Positions 47,965 to 58,574 of a stretch of 64,000 bases of DNA are shown here, piece after piece. This stretch comes from Fragilaria radians (lineage: Eukaryota > Bacillariophyta > Fragilariophyceae > Fragilariales > Fragilariaceae). Position 1 is the stretch's first letter. Each line of letters begins with the position of its first letter. Both the position numbers and the translations under genes were made by a program. The notes under the pieces were generated by a model. That model was not told the DNA's origin. It saw only the letters and a program-made list of their open reading frames with translations, and ran no database searches. The stretch spans positions 46,064 through 110,063 of the forward strand of contig CAAAJI010000123.1 in assembly GCA_900642245.1 (NCBI GenBank). Direction: 5' to 3'.

Positions 47965-49155
47965 ATGAATAACCAGCAACCAACTACGTTTTATCTCTCA
48001 CAACGTGCTATCGATAATTTGCGGACGTTCCGATACAGAGGCGAAGATCAGTCGTATTTGTACAATGCTATTCTCTCTCCATTTGCAGCTTTTCTAGTCA
48101 ACAACTGCACACCAGCTTTCCTTGCACCGAACATTATCACTCTTCTTGGCTTGTGCTGCATGATTGCATCATATGCATCGCTTTGGTACTATGCTCCAAG
48201 AATAGAAACACCAGAATCATCCCAAGTCCCTGGATGGATCTTTGTCTTTCACGCTTGGGCGTTGTTGGTTTATCAGACACTAGACAATATGGATGGCAAG
48301 CAGGCACGTCGAACAGGCAGTTCAACGCCACTTGGCTTATTATTTGACCACGGGTGTGATGCTGTCAACAGCATTTTTGGATCAGCTGGATGGATTCTTG
48401 GTCTAGGGCTATCATGGGATCGCGACTATTTCCTTTGTTTAATACTTATTTTTGGTCCGTTCGCTCTATTTTTTGCCGCTACATGGGAAGAGTATCACAC
48501 AGGTGAGCTCATCTTACCTACCATCAATGGTCCAAGTGAAGGTCTTGTTGGAGCTGCCTTGTTAAGCCTTGTCTCTTATTTCCATCCTCAATTTTGGCAA
48601 TCGACAACGATATCTGACTCTATTGGATTAAATAGCTTCTTCACCACACCCATTCGAAATGCCGATATACAGGTGTTTGTCGCATCCCTGGGCATTATAC
48701 GAGAGCTAGTTGTAAGAACATTCTCTGTTACCAGGAAATATGGGATTAAGTCACTTACTTTGAAGTTACCATTCTGGATCTTTGTTTCTTTGCAAGTCAT
48801 AAATCGAAACCTCTGGATTACATTGCCTCGAACAGCTCTACATCTTAGCAGCGCCATCTTTGTCGAAAATGTGACACAGTTGATGATGAACCATGTCACT
48901 GACACCGAATATTCCATATCATTTCGGTATGCTATCTTGATTCCCGTTGCTTTACTTATGGTATTTGAACATTTCATCAATCTTCGTGATATAAAATCAC
49001 ATCTGAACTTTTTCGATTGCTCAGATCTGTGGATTGTATACACCACTATACTCTGGACGTATCTTTTCTGCAAATTTCGATTAATCGTGCATGAAATCTG
49101 CCTTGTACTTGATATACAATGTTTCCATATTTCGAAGCAAACTAAACAGAAATAG
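47965..49155 (+). CDS. CDP-alcohol phosphotransferase (choline/ethanolamine phosphotransferase type)
   Basis: Single exon, 396 aa from the ATG at 47965. The family signature DG-x2-AR-x8-G-x3-D-x3-D is intact: D110-G111, A114-R115, G124, D128, D132 (LDNMDGKQARRTGSSTPLG then FDHGCD). Its aspartates hold Mg and the CDP-alcohol. Seven to ten hydrophobic segments follow, as in the eukaryotic enzymes that end the Kennedy pathway by transferring phosphocholine or phosphoethanolamine to diacylglycerol in ER or Golgi membranes. The N-terminal LSQRAIDNLRTFRYRGEDQS resembles the conserved L-x-x-YKY-x-G-x-D-x-S lead-in of that group. Length matches (about 390-420 aa). Whether choline or ethanolamine is preferred cannot be told. 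Confidence 0.93.
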   Translation: MNNQQPTTFYLSQRAIDNLRTFRYRGEDQSYLYNAILSPFAAFLVNNCTPAFLAPNIITLLGLCCMIASYASLWYYAPRIETPESSQVPGWIFVFHAWALLVYQTLDNMDGKQARRTGSSTPLGLLFDHGCDAVNSIFGSAGWILGLGLSWDRDYFLCLILIFGPFALFFAATWEEYHTGELILPTINGPSEGLVGAALLSLVSYFHPQFWQSTTISDSIGLNSFFTTPIRNADIQVFVASLGIIRELVVRTFSVTRKYGIKSLTLKLPFWIFVSLQVINRNLWITLPRTALHLSSAIFVENVTQLMMNHVTDTEYSISFRYAILIPVALLMVFEHFINLRDIKSHLNFFDCSDLWIVYTTILWTYLFCKFRLIVHEICLVLDIQCFHISKQTKQK

Positions 49156-51192
49156 AAAATGATATCTTAGTTCTCAAGTGATTTCTTATTCTTTCTTTTT
49201 CTTTCTGATGGTTAATATACTGTCACCGTTTGGTACCTCATTCCGTTGTATTCATCAACAATATTAATTACGAAGAGTTTGTTTAACCTGCTATTTCAAC
49301 TAAATTCTTGATGGAGCGTTAAATGGAAAAGTCAACACTAGAAGAAGAATGAATCAAAAGATAAATACATGATGATCAATATCAAAATGGTTTGCATGTA
49401 AACTCAGGAATGATGAAAAAATGAATGGTAAAGAAAGGAGTGCAATTGAAGACAGTCCAACAAATGAGATTCCAGCATTGTCAAAGAATGAATAACCATA
49501 AGTTCAAAGGCAATTCAGATACTGTGTCTCAATATTTCCCTTTTAATCAAGTCAAGATGAGGAATCTTGAAGGATACGTCAGATTCAAATCGTATGGAGA
49601 GTTAAACTGTTAAACTGCAACGAGTCTAAAGAAATTCAAGTAGTGCAAACCAAGATGCATAGTTGTTGCTAGGTCCTTGAGAAAGTTTAGAATTTATGCC
49701 ATGAACTAAGAACAACTATGACTTATCACAATTTATTTATTGATTGACTTCTTCTGACAAAATATGTTAAATGATAATGAAAAAAGGAAGGATGATGATT
49801 TGGATATAATCTAATTAACAAGTTAAAGTAAGGATGACGTAAAGATTTCGGGTTGCTCCCTATTTTGTAGGCTATTCTCATTCAGGAGCGTATGTGATTT
49901 GGTATTGAAATTGTTAATTCAGGGTGCTAAGGACTTCAATTGTTAATGATTTTTGCCTCATTCGTACAGCTATTCACATATAATTCCTAATATTCTCTTT
50001 CACTTTTTGTCTCAACTACTAGATTCTCCAAGAGCTCATATCAATTTCCCCTTTTTTGCATCAATTATTTAAGAGTTGATAAATATGTTCTAACCTTGTC
50101 CTTTCCACTATACTTACAATCATTAAAAACCTCTTCATCTTCAATTTCCATGGGATTTTTTCTGGATTTATTTTCCCTTAATTGGAATTCCAAGATGTTG
50201 GCAAAAATGTCTCACTTGCTTTGCGGACCGACTTCAATTAATATTCTTTATGAATAAGCCAGCTTCAAAGCCTTCTTAAATCACTTCTCTTTTGACATGA
50301 TATTAAGCTTCAAAATTCTACGTTCTTTCTCGTGTCGTTTTCAAATTGTCAGGGAAAAGATAATCTGACTCTCTCTGAATTAACTTTTTATTGACTTTTG
50401 AAAGCAATCTCCACTTCCTTAGTGACCCAAGAAATAATGCGCCTCTCTGTTAGATCCTGATAAGGTAGTTTATGTTACCTCTGAACATGATAGAGATATG
50501 CTGTCACGGGGCTAACACACAATTGGTGTTATACCTTGTCAAAAGGAAAGATAACAAACTTTACAAACTATTTTCTCACTATTTTCCTCGCTTTTGTTCG
50601 GAGCGATTGAAGAATTAATTCATCTGACTAATTTCTGAAGGTGAGCACTCTTTTCAATCTTTTGAATTGTGCAATTTTGCCGCAAAGTTCATAACCTTTG
50701 AAATGTCTCTGGTAAGAATACACTGCTGTGATTTTATAGAAAACAGAAATTCTGATTTTTGCATCATTTCAACTTAGATTGTAACAGATAAGATATAGAC
50801 TTTTGCTCTCATGATTGATGATTATATTTAACTCTTGGTTGCAGCAGCAGCACAGTATGCCATATTTCAATGCTTATGGCATGGACTTGACCCCATGGTT
50901 TCCCTCTTCTTGTGGCATTTCCGGTAAGACTCAAGGCTATGAAAACAATTCCTTGATAATATCATTTTATCTCTCTTCTATCAACCCTCCATTATCCAGT
51001 CTTGCTTTTACTTTTCTTCAAGCTTTTTAGGTATTCCCCAACTTTGCTCCATTTCTTAAACTGCATGTCATGTCATGTATCGTATTGTCGTAAAATAGTA
51101 GAGTTCTCGAGCTCCAAATTTTTCTTAAATCCAAGGTACCTTTCAATGGCCTTAACCGCTTGACATTTTTTTTCTCTGAAGAGATTTTCCGA
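49156..51192. other. Intergenic stretch
   Basis: About 2 kb of AT-rich sequence between two plus-strand genes. No recognisable coding, RNA or repeat feature. The last few hundred bases are the presumed promoter of the COG0523 gene. Confidence 0.5.
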
Positions 51193-52989
51193 ATGTTTCG
51201 TTTGAGATCATTGTTCAGTCTGACATTGCTAGGATTATCAGAATGCCTTTCTTCTTCCATGCACAGACCGATTCCTGTCACAGTACTATCTGGGTTTTTG
51301 GGAAGTGGAAAGACAACTTTACTGCAACATTTATTGCACAACCGACAAGGATTACGAATTGCAGTCGTCGTCAACGATATGGCATCAGTCAATATAGATT
51401 CGAAGCTTATTGGTTCTACAATGCTTGATGAATCATATGGTATAGTTCAACTACAAAATGGATGTGCTTGCTGTTCTAAATCCGATGAACTCTTGTCATC
51501 TCTATCGGAGTTGGTACTTCTATCGGATTTACGAGGAGAAGAGTTGGCGTTCGATCACATCGTCGTAGAAATGAGTGGAGTGGCAGATCCAAAAAGTGTA
51601 CGAGCGAAATTTCAAGAAGCGATATTATATGATATGCCACTTATGGATCGAGTTCGTTTGGATACGATGGTGACGCTCATTGATTCTACGACTTTTCTTC
51701 AATTCCTCGCTTCTGGTAACACAGTTGATCCTAATGATACGCCTGAGCTATTTTATACCGAATCGACTTTATCACAATCCACCGTGCATATCAATGATGC
51801 TCCTTCAATGTCTACTTTTTCTTCGATGGGTGTCTCGGAACTCTTAATTGCACAAACCGAGACTTCAGATGTTGTATTGCTAAATAAGGTGGATATTTCA
51901 GACGATAACTCTCGTCGACGTATCCGAGATATTGTCTCTAGTCTCAATCCCCGTGCAACTATTTATGAAACTACCTACGGGACTCTTGATCCCAATCTTG
52001 TTTTGGCTGTCGCGGCCGGTCATGGTACGGTCGAGTCTGGAATCGTAGACGATCATCGGGATGCTGTGCAAGCTGCTACCGTTAGTCACTCATCCAATCA
52101 TTTTCACAACCCAACTACATTTCCTAGCAATGAAGCTATAGCGATGGGTACACCTTCAATTGCGACTTTGGATCTCCAACATTCACCTCACGATACCTAT
52201 CAACATTCTCAAGAAAATGAAGTTTTCATAGAACCCGATTATAACCTCGATAGCCATTCGCATTCTCACGACCATCATCATTGTTCAGGTCCAGATTGTA
52301 CTCATGATAGTCATGCTCAACCTCATGATAACCATGAGTGCAAAGACCCTGATTGTACCCATGATAGTCATTCTCACTCTCACGATCACAGTAGTAATAT
52401 ACCGAGCACTAATCATGTGGGACTTGGTGCATTTGTCTATCGAGCACGGCGTCCCTTCCATCCGCGTCGCTTGTTAGCACTTATACGACACCTACCAGTC
52501 GTACGTGGCTTGCCGGACGATAAAAGCTTAATTAAACAGGACGCAACGTCACCTTCGACCAATACACTTAGGGCACTTGCAAAAACACTTCGCAGCAAGG
52601 GATTTATATGGTGCGCAGACTCCAATATTGCAGCTCTATATTGGAGCCATGCAGGTGCATCCTTTGATCTGCAATGTCTAGGACGATGGTGGACTACACT
52701 ACCCAGGGACCAATGGCCTCCTGAAGCGGTATCAAGTTTACTTTCAGATTTCGATGATCCTCATCATACCGAGGGTTCCCAACTCTCAGTGGGAGACCGA
52801 AGACAAGAGATTGTGTTTATCGGCCAAGGCATTGACAACGTTGAAGAACAGAAAGCCTTGCAGCAGGGACTAGATCAGTGTTTACTCCAAGATGACGAAT
52901 GGTTAACTTTCCTTCAAAATCGATCAAGTGAGCAAAAACTTCAGACATTATTTGTCAATCCTATACAGACAAGAATGGTAAGCTATTAA
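51193..52989 (+). CDS. COG0523/CobW-family metal-chaperone GTPase with His/Cys-rich loop
   Basis: 598 aa from the ATG at 51193. The first 22 residues (MFRLRSLFSLTLLGLSECLS...) look like a signal or organelle-targeting sequence. The G domain starts at PIPVTVLSGFLGSGKTTLL (Walker A G34-T41), then the metal site C91-A-C93-C94 (NGCACC), VVEMSGVADP and the guanine motif NKVD. A long insert (about 330-410) carries dense His clusters and two related Cys/His units (GPDCTHDS and DPDCTHDS). The CobW C-terminal domain follows (KGFIWCADSN, WWTTLP, IVFIGQGID). Family members hand metals, often Zn, to client proteins using GTP. A COG0523 protein (ZCRP-A) is reported to respond to Zn/Co limitation in diatoms; orthology here is inference. 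A possible intron (52978-53054) would change the C-terminus to MAIRS, with stop at 53069. Confidence 0.92.
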   Translation: MFRLRSLFSLTLLGLSECLSSSMHRPIPVTVLSGFLGSGKTTLLQHLLHNRQGLRIAVVVNDMASVNIDSKLIGSTMLDESYGIVQLQNGCACCSKSDELLSSLSELVLLSDLRGEELAFDHIVVEMSGVADPKSVRAKFQEAILYDMPLMDRVRLDTMVTLIDSTTFLQFLASGNTVDPNDTPELFYTESTLSQSTVHINDAPSMSTFSSMGVSELLIAQTETSDVVLLNKVDISDDNSRRRIRDIVSSLNPRATIYETTYGTLDPNLVLAVAAGHGTVESGIVDDHRDAVQAATVSHSSNHFHNPTTFPSNEAIAMGTPSIATLDLQHSPHDTYQHSQENEVFIEPDYNLDSHSHSHDHHHCSGPDCTHDSHAQPHDNHECKDPDCTHDSHSHSHDHSSNIPSTNHVGLGAFVYRARRPFHPRRLLALIRHLPVVRGLPDDKSLIKQDATSPSTNTLRALAKTLRSKGFIWCADSNIAALYWSHAGASFDLQCLGRWWTTLPRDQWPPEAVSSLLSDFDDPHHTEGSQLSVGDRRQEIVFIGQGIDNVEEQKALQQGLDQCLLQDDEWLTFLQNRSSEQKLQTLFVNPIQTRMVSY

Positions 52990-54755
52990 TTCAGGAGATG
53001 CGAAGACACTTAAGGCAATGAGAGATCGATGATTACACATTCGTTGCTCTACAGGCAATTAGAAGTTAAGCAAGTTTCTCACTTAAAATTTATTTGATGG
53101 CAAATGTCAGAACTCGTGAATTATGATACTAATTTGAAATCTTAGTTTAATTTTGTAACTCCTACGCCATATGCCACATGACCATTTGAGCAACGTAAGC
53201 ATACTCCGCCTGTTGTGCAGAGAATTGACTGAATCGTCAATGTTAACTAAATTATTATTACTACAGATAATTCATTCCAAGAAGTATTGAACATTAGACA
53301 AGCTGATAAAGTTCCAGTTATTGAAATTGCGAATCACAGGCGTTCTACCAATCAATACAGTTCAAAGAATCTCAATATACTTTGCTTTACTTCAGATGCA
53401 ACGATTTTTTATTGGACAATACAAAAGCATACTAGACATTTTTGTTTGGCCATTCCTTTGGAGCATGGCCAATCAGAACTCTTTTGGCACGTCGGAGTCA
53501 ATCCGTTAACCTTACTGCATTTTACTAGAAAACTATTCACATGAAAAAATACAAGAATTTCTGACAATATATATATATCACTTCCGTGGTATTCACACAG
53601 AGAATTGCTCTTACAGCAGTCTTATGTTGCTGTTTTGACCACTTTGCCATTCTCATACATAGTCTACGATAGTGCCGTTCCAAAGAAATAAGACTTCATC
53701 AAAAATATGTTGAACAGGGCAAAAATCAACATCTAATTATTGCATTAAATTATATTGCCAAATATTGATTGGAATTACCTTAACTGTGACGATAAATGAA
53801 TTCAATTTTCAAGGTTGCTATCGAGAAATCCTAACCCCAAACTATTCGAAGCTAAAGTGACGTTAAAACACAATATTCTACATTTTCCTAATACTTGGCG
53901 AAACGCTTTAGTGTTTGCTCTCCTTCTACACATTCCATTTCACAGGTGTAGGCTTCATTTTGCCACACAGTAAGCAATAGCTAATGCCATCAATGAAGTG
54001 GAATCCAAAAAGTCACTTCAATTTGTCGTGTTTTGTTCTTTATTCATGAATAGGTTTGGCAAGAAATGATTTGGAATTAGAACGAGACTAAATTTTAACT
54101 TACAGTCTTTACCTGAATCTAATGACTTTCATTACATTTATTGATGAAGCTTGTTCGCTTGAATTTTATCGATCGACTTCACCCGTATTTTTCATGTTCT
54201 TGCCTTAAACTTACAATAAGCACTGAAGCAATCATATCATTTGAAAAGGAACAAAAATTCCAGAGTTGCTGTTCATTTTCTGACAAAATTGATGATGATA
54301 AATTTTATATTACGGCCTTTGTAAAAATGCTCTCTTGTCGATGCTATCCGCCGAATACTATAATGTTGCTATAGACCTTCCAATCGTCATCCAAAATCAT
54401 AATTTCCCCCCAATATAATCAATTTAAATTTGGTTTTCGTTTAGGTGTGAAAAATACTTGAATCCTTTGTATAATTAAATGCTTAAAAAAATTGAGTCAT
54501 GTCCCATTTTGTCTCGGAGGTAGTCAACGAGTGGTGGAAAAGATGATTCATTAAATTTACAAATTGCTCGTCAGCGGCATGAATCATTCGAATACTACCA
54601 CATCGTCAATCCATCGTCATCAATTGTACGTAGGTTGAGTACTATTTATCCGGGTTCGTTGAGGGGTGAAGATCGGCGCATGCGTATGAAGACGTATGTC
54701 GGCCAGCACCTCACTTTTTCCAGGTTAAGTACTTTGTGATAAATTAGAAGCCACG
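52990..54755. other. Intergenic stretch
   Basis: About 1.8 kb. AT-rich with a short (TA)n at about 53567-53577. Overlapping short open frames at 53287-53544 have no recognised domain. The sequence just before 54756 is the presumed promoter of the CER1-like gene. Confidence 0.5.
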
Positions 54756-56696
54756 ATGTGCATCAAAGGAGAGCCGAAAACGACTGTTGCTAAAGTTGTA
54801 CCTAACACGAAGAAAGAAAAGGCTATTGCACCGACACACTCTTCGTACGACCGTGACACTAGCTATGATTTCCTTTTGTTCATGGTACCTGCACTATTTT
54901 GGAAAATTACTCCAGTGCTACCACTTTATGCCATCGGCATCTTACGTATATTGAGCACCAGATTGACCGTTGCGCTTCATTACTTGTTTGTTGATAAAGA
55001 TAATTATAACCACAAGGTTTCGCAGAAGCAACTGATTAGAGAAAAAAAAGATTACTTGGTGGGCTGTGTTCTTCACATGTGGGTACAAGTTGTGCTTCAA
55101 ATTATCTTCCCTTCTATGTTCTTCTCCGACTCTTCAAAGATTTGGACTTGCGCTGTGAAAACATTTTGGTGCCACATCCTGTTTGTGGAGCCACTGTATT
55201 ACTTCGCTCACCGCTGGTTGCACATTCCACGCCAAATGAAGGCCATGCACGGTTTCCACCACTTATCTATCCATCCAACGCCCTCGACCTCACTTGTTCA
55301 GAATTTCGAAGAACACTTTATCTACATTGCGACATTTGGCCCCGCATTCTTCTTGCCGTTTTTCACTGGTGGTGATCAGCACTGGATTGTTATCGGTGCA
55401 TATCTTCTTATCTTCGATGCAGTAAATGCTTGGGGCCATACAAATGTGAAAATCAGACACTGGGCTTTTACAAGCAAATACTCTCCTCTTCACTACCTCT
55501 TCTATACACCAGAATTTCACCTTGGTCATCATTTTTACTTCAGCGCGAACTACTCTTTATTTATGCCGTTTTGGGATTACGTTTTCGGCACCCATCGCCA
55601 ATATATCAAGCCTGCAGATAATCTTCTTCCACCGAAACAGCAAGATGTTGTATTTATTGGTCATAATGGTGGTCTTGGCCACTTGATGACTTGCCCGGAG
55701 TGGTCCATTTACAACATATATGATTCTTACATCCGTACATTCCTTCCCATAAGTCTCGAGTTTTTCGTGATGAATATTATATGTATCATTTCAAGAATAT
55801 TTCTTTCAAGCTATTCCTGTTCTCGGTTTTTGGTTAAGCAAAGATATATAGGACGTGTCATATGTATTGTTAGAAGCCCATGGGACTATATGTCCCCAAA
55901 GAAATACGATGCTATTAATCAGGATATACTTCGACTCATGAAAGATCAGCACAAAGCTTGCAATACTCGTTGCTTCGGTCTTGGAAATTTGAACAAGATG
56001 AAGCAGCTCAACGATGGTGGGGTTGATATTGTAGACATGGTTAAGAAAGATTCGTACTTGAAAGACAAGAATATCCGAGTATGGACTGGTGACACCATGA
56101 CTACAGCATCAGTATATCATCAAATAGCCGATATTCCTGATCTGAATGAACTTTTTTTCATTGGGGCGAACGGCAAAGTTGGGACTGCGGTTTGTCAGCT
56201 ACTTCTCAGAAGCAGACCAAATATGAAAATTCGGATTTATTCGCGGTATCATGCCATGAATCATCCTAACATATCTTACACCAGCGACCTTGGGGAAATT
56301 GTACAATATAAAGTGGTTGTGGTGGGGAAATTTTACACTGGTCACAAGTACGCCCAAGCCTTCAGAGGGAGCGAAGATCATTACAGAACCAGGCTCATAT
56401 TGGACTACACAGTGCCATTTTTCCCTATTGCCATTAAACAATGTCCATTGATTCGTCATATTCAAATTGGATTGCTACGTATGACGGACACAAGTCCGTC
56501 TGCCTTCCTAAAGGGGCATTTCGACGTATGTATGAGTCATGATGAAAACCATATTTATCCCTGCCACGCTGGATGTTTGCTAAATTTAGCTGAAGGCAGA
56601 GAAACAGATGAAACCGGCGACATCAATCTAAATGATGTCGATGTAATCTGGAACAAGGCATTAAAGTTCGGATTGCAAAACAGAGCTATTCCTTAA
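54756..56696 (+). CDS. CER1/CER3(WAX2)-like fatty acid hydroxylase superfamily protein
   Basis: Single exon, 646 aa. It has the two-part layout of plant CER1/CER3. The N-terminal membrane hydroxylase domain has three His clusters: HRWLH (152-156), HGFHH (165-169) and HLGHH (255-259), the last followed by NYSLFMPFWDYVFGTH as in plants. The C-terminal WAX2-type domain begins near ELFFIGANGKVGTAVCQLLL, a Rossmann-like nucleotide-binding turn, and ends with CHAGCLLNLAEG and DVDVIWNKALKFGLQNR. Plant CER1 with CER3 turns very-long-chain acyl groups into alkanes; an alkane or aldehyde role here is inference. At least five hydrophobic segments flank the clusters. Length is close to CER1 (about 625 aa). 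It converges with RAD1; the stops are 162 bp apart. Confidence 0.92.
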   Translation: MCIKGEPKTTVAKVVPNTKKEKAIAPTHSSYDRDTSYDFLLFMVPALFWKITPVLPLYAIGILRILSTRLTVALHYLFVDKDNYNHKVSQKQLIREKKDYLVGCVLHMWVQVVLQIIFPSMFFSDSSKIWTCAVKTFWCHILFVEPLYYFAHRWLHIPRQMKAMHGFHHLSIHPTPSTSLVQNFEEHFIYIATFGPAFFLPFFTGGDQHWIVIGAYLLIFDAVNAWGHTNVKIRHWAFTSKYSPLHYLFYTPEFHLGHHFYFSANYSLFMPFWDYVFGTHRQYIKPADNLLPPKQQDVVFIGHNGGLGHLMTCPEWSIYNIYDSYIRTFLPISLEFFVMNIICIISRIFLSSYSCSRFLVKQRYIGRVICIVRSPWDYMSPKKYDAINQDILRLMKDQHKACNTRCFGLGNLNKMKQLNDGGVDIVDMVKKDSYLKDKNIRVWTGDTMTTASVYHQIADIPDLNELFFIGANGKVGTAVCQLLLRSRPNMKIRIYSRYHAMNHPNISYTSDLGEIVQYKVVVVGKFYTGHKYAQAFRGSEDHYRTRLILDYTVPFFPIAIKQCPLIRHIQIGLLRMTDTSPSAFLKGHFDVCMSHDENHIYPCHAGCLLNLAEGRETDETGDINLNDVDVIWNKALKFGLQNRAIP

Positions 56697-56858
56697 CTGT
56701 ACTTCATATAATACATAGATATTCTTGATGATGATTATTATAGTTTTTTTAGATTAAGTGCATATTTTGAAATATTCATTATAATTACGTTTTACTCAAT
56801 TCGAATGTGAAACTATGCCTAGTGAAAGTTGAAAGCTGGAATATGTTGTAAATTTTGA

Positions 56859-58574
56859 CTATTGGTAGATAAGCTCGGGAGATGAAGAACCTTCCTCTTC
56901 GTGGTTGTGAAGTTGATGGCTTCGAGTCGACTGCCGTCTAGGTGGAGTAGTTGCTCGTGCTGTCACGTCTAGACTTGTTTCGGAAGCATCGTCATCTAGA
57001 GTGTGGTTCCCTGTAGAAGCTTCGTTATCAGTGGAGGTGTGTCCATAAGATGGTTGAAGGGACGACCGACGGCGCAATCGACGTCGACTACGAATTATAT
57101 GGGGCGAAAGAGGTGCTACCAGAGTCGAAGATTCCGAATTTTTAGATTTGGCAACATTTCCGAAGAGAACTACCCGTGAAAATGGTGGTAAACTGTCATC
57201 ACAATTAAGTTCGTTATCACTTTCCTTGTCTATTGGAGGCAAAGTAAGGATATCAGAATTTTTCGTCCTTTCTGCGCATTGGGATGAGTTTGCGATATTT
57301 CGATAATTGGTTACAATAGATCTGTCATTGACGGTGCTACGATCTTCCTCCCAACCAAATTTCGTCTTTATGGAGCGCTTAGCTGTGGTAGCGTGGACGT
57401 ATGACTTACTCGAAGATGCTTCTGATGCATTAGATACTGGTGTACAGGATGTTTCTTGGCTTCTGTTGGCTTCATTGATCTCCTCCTCGTTTTCTGAAAG
57501 AAGACATGCCATGATGAAATCGACAAAATTTGGAATTCCCTGTCCAACAGTATCTACGATTTGATGCTGAATTGCAATCATTCCCTCAGCATTAATTGTA
57601 ATACAAGTTTCTTGTGCGACATCCAGTCCACGCATCGCTCGCCGTAGCAATGGCAAGGGATATGAACGGGATACACGTAATGGAAAGTTTTGAGTTGTCG
57701 ATCCTGAGAAGGACAAGACACAAGGACTATTGGTAGGTATTGTGACAACGCAATCTCCCATGGTTCCAACAGTAAGGAACTCCAAGGTGTTTGCATTAAA
57801 TTGAATCGTACAAATGGTAGCACCGAGGACGCCTTCCAATTCGGGTAGTATCTCTCGGAGGCCTTCCGAAAGAATTAAGATACGAGCAACAATGTGGGAT
57901 GAACGAAAGGCTAGGGCAAGAGAATCGGAAAACGCAGAATTCCCAGATGCATCGTTCATAAGAGAGGGTGTTAACATTCCAGGGATTGCTGCCGTAGATA
58001 GAACTCCTGTTTCCTCCAACAATTCGAGTTTGAAAATCTCTGTGCGAAGATTATAAGAAAGACTCAATTTGGTTTTATCCAGTGTTTGGGTGCCTAGACT
58101 ATGAAGACATTCCAAGACTGTTGATAAATTTATACAGAACTCGCCACAAAAATCTTTGGATTCGATTGCAGTCTGAATCGGATCTTTGGATTCGATATCG
58201 TCATCATTGATAAGACTACCCGAGGCTGCAACATTTCGAGCACAATTTCGAGTGTACACTTCGTAGTGACTAAAGAGCCCTGACTGTAAATCCACAGAAG
58301 CTTGCGATTGCCGTGTGGAGCTTCCATACGCATGAAAGGTTATGGATGTGGGAGACACAAAAACGGTTACAGGCTGAATCATATTCGATGTGGAAGAAGA
58401 TGAATTTAAGCAACTAAGCAATGTAGAAACTAACTTTGCAGATTCGCAGCGACATGAGAAAAGCCAATCTTCTTCATCATTTTCCTTTGCCTGAGATGAA
58501 AGCTGTGATTTAATTTGACTCTGTCGATGTTGAGATTGATCTCGTCTGATTTCTCCAACAACTGTGTCAACCAT
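56859..58574 (-). CDS. RAD1: RAD1-family checkpoint clamp (9-1-1) subunit with long C-terminal tail
   Basis: Single exon, 571 aa. Residues about 35-370 match Rad1/Rec1/Rad17 proteins, which form the PCNA-like 9-1-1 ring with RAD9 and HUS1 at damaged DNA. Visible family segments include GLFSHYEVYTRN (clamp strand), the INLSTVLECLHSLG helix, SLSYNLRTEIFKLELLEETG, the hallmark ARILILSEGLREILPELEGV, and GMIAIQHQIVDTVGQG near the domain end. A tail of about 190 residues is rich in Ser, Asn, Asp and Arg with basic and Ser/Thr-Pro patches (RSRRRLRRRSSLQP, ATTPPRRQSTRSH), so it is probably disordered and phosphorylated. Human RAD1 is only 282 aa. The start at 58574 gives MVDTVVGEIRRDQ. Confidence 0.88.
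   Translation of the reverse strand: MVDTVVGEIRRDQSQHRQSQIKSQLSSQAKENDEEDWLFSCRCESAKLVSTLLSCLNSSSSTSNMIQPVTVFVSPTSITFHAYGSSTRQSQASVDLQSGLFSHYEVYTRNCARNVAASGSLINDDDIESKDPIQTAIESKDFCGEFCINLSTVLECLHSLGTQTLDKTKLSLSYNLRTEIFKLELLEETGVLSTAAIPGMLTPSLMNDASGNSAFSDSLALAFRSSHIVARILILSEGLREILPELEGVLGATICTIQFNANTLEFLTVGTMGDCVVTIPTNSPCVLSFSGSTTQNFPLRVSRSYPLPLLRRAMRGLDVAQETCITINAEGMIAIQHQIVDTVGQGIPNFVDFIMACLLSENEEEINEANRSQETSCTPVSNASEASSSKSYVHATTAKRSIKTKFGWEEDRSTVNDRSIVTNYRNIANSSQCAERTKNSDILTLPPIDKESDNELNCDDSLPPFSRVVLFGNVAKSKNSESSTLVAPLSPHIIRSRRRLRRRSSLQPSYGHTSTDNEASTGNHTLDDDASETSLDVTARATTPPRRQSTRSHQLHNHEEEGSSSPELIYQ

Noticed and set aside
3617..49155. A choline/phosphatidylcholine gene cluster (SLC44-like plus CDP-alcohol phosphotransferase)
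   Set aside because: The two genes are about 42 kb apart on opposite strands with unrelated genes between them; co-occurrence in the window is not evidence of a cluster.
51027..51392. 121-codon minus-strand frame over the start of the COG0523 gene
   Set aside because: Antisense to the Walker A region, with no family features.
53287..53544. Overlapping 85- and 62-codon plus-strand frames
   Set aside because: Two frames are open at once in AT-rich DNA, neither has a recognised motif, and there is no splice support.
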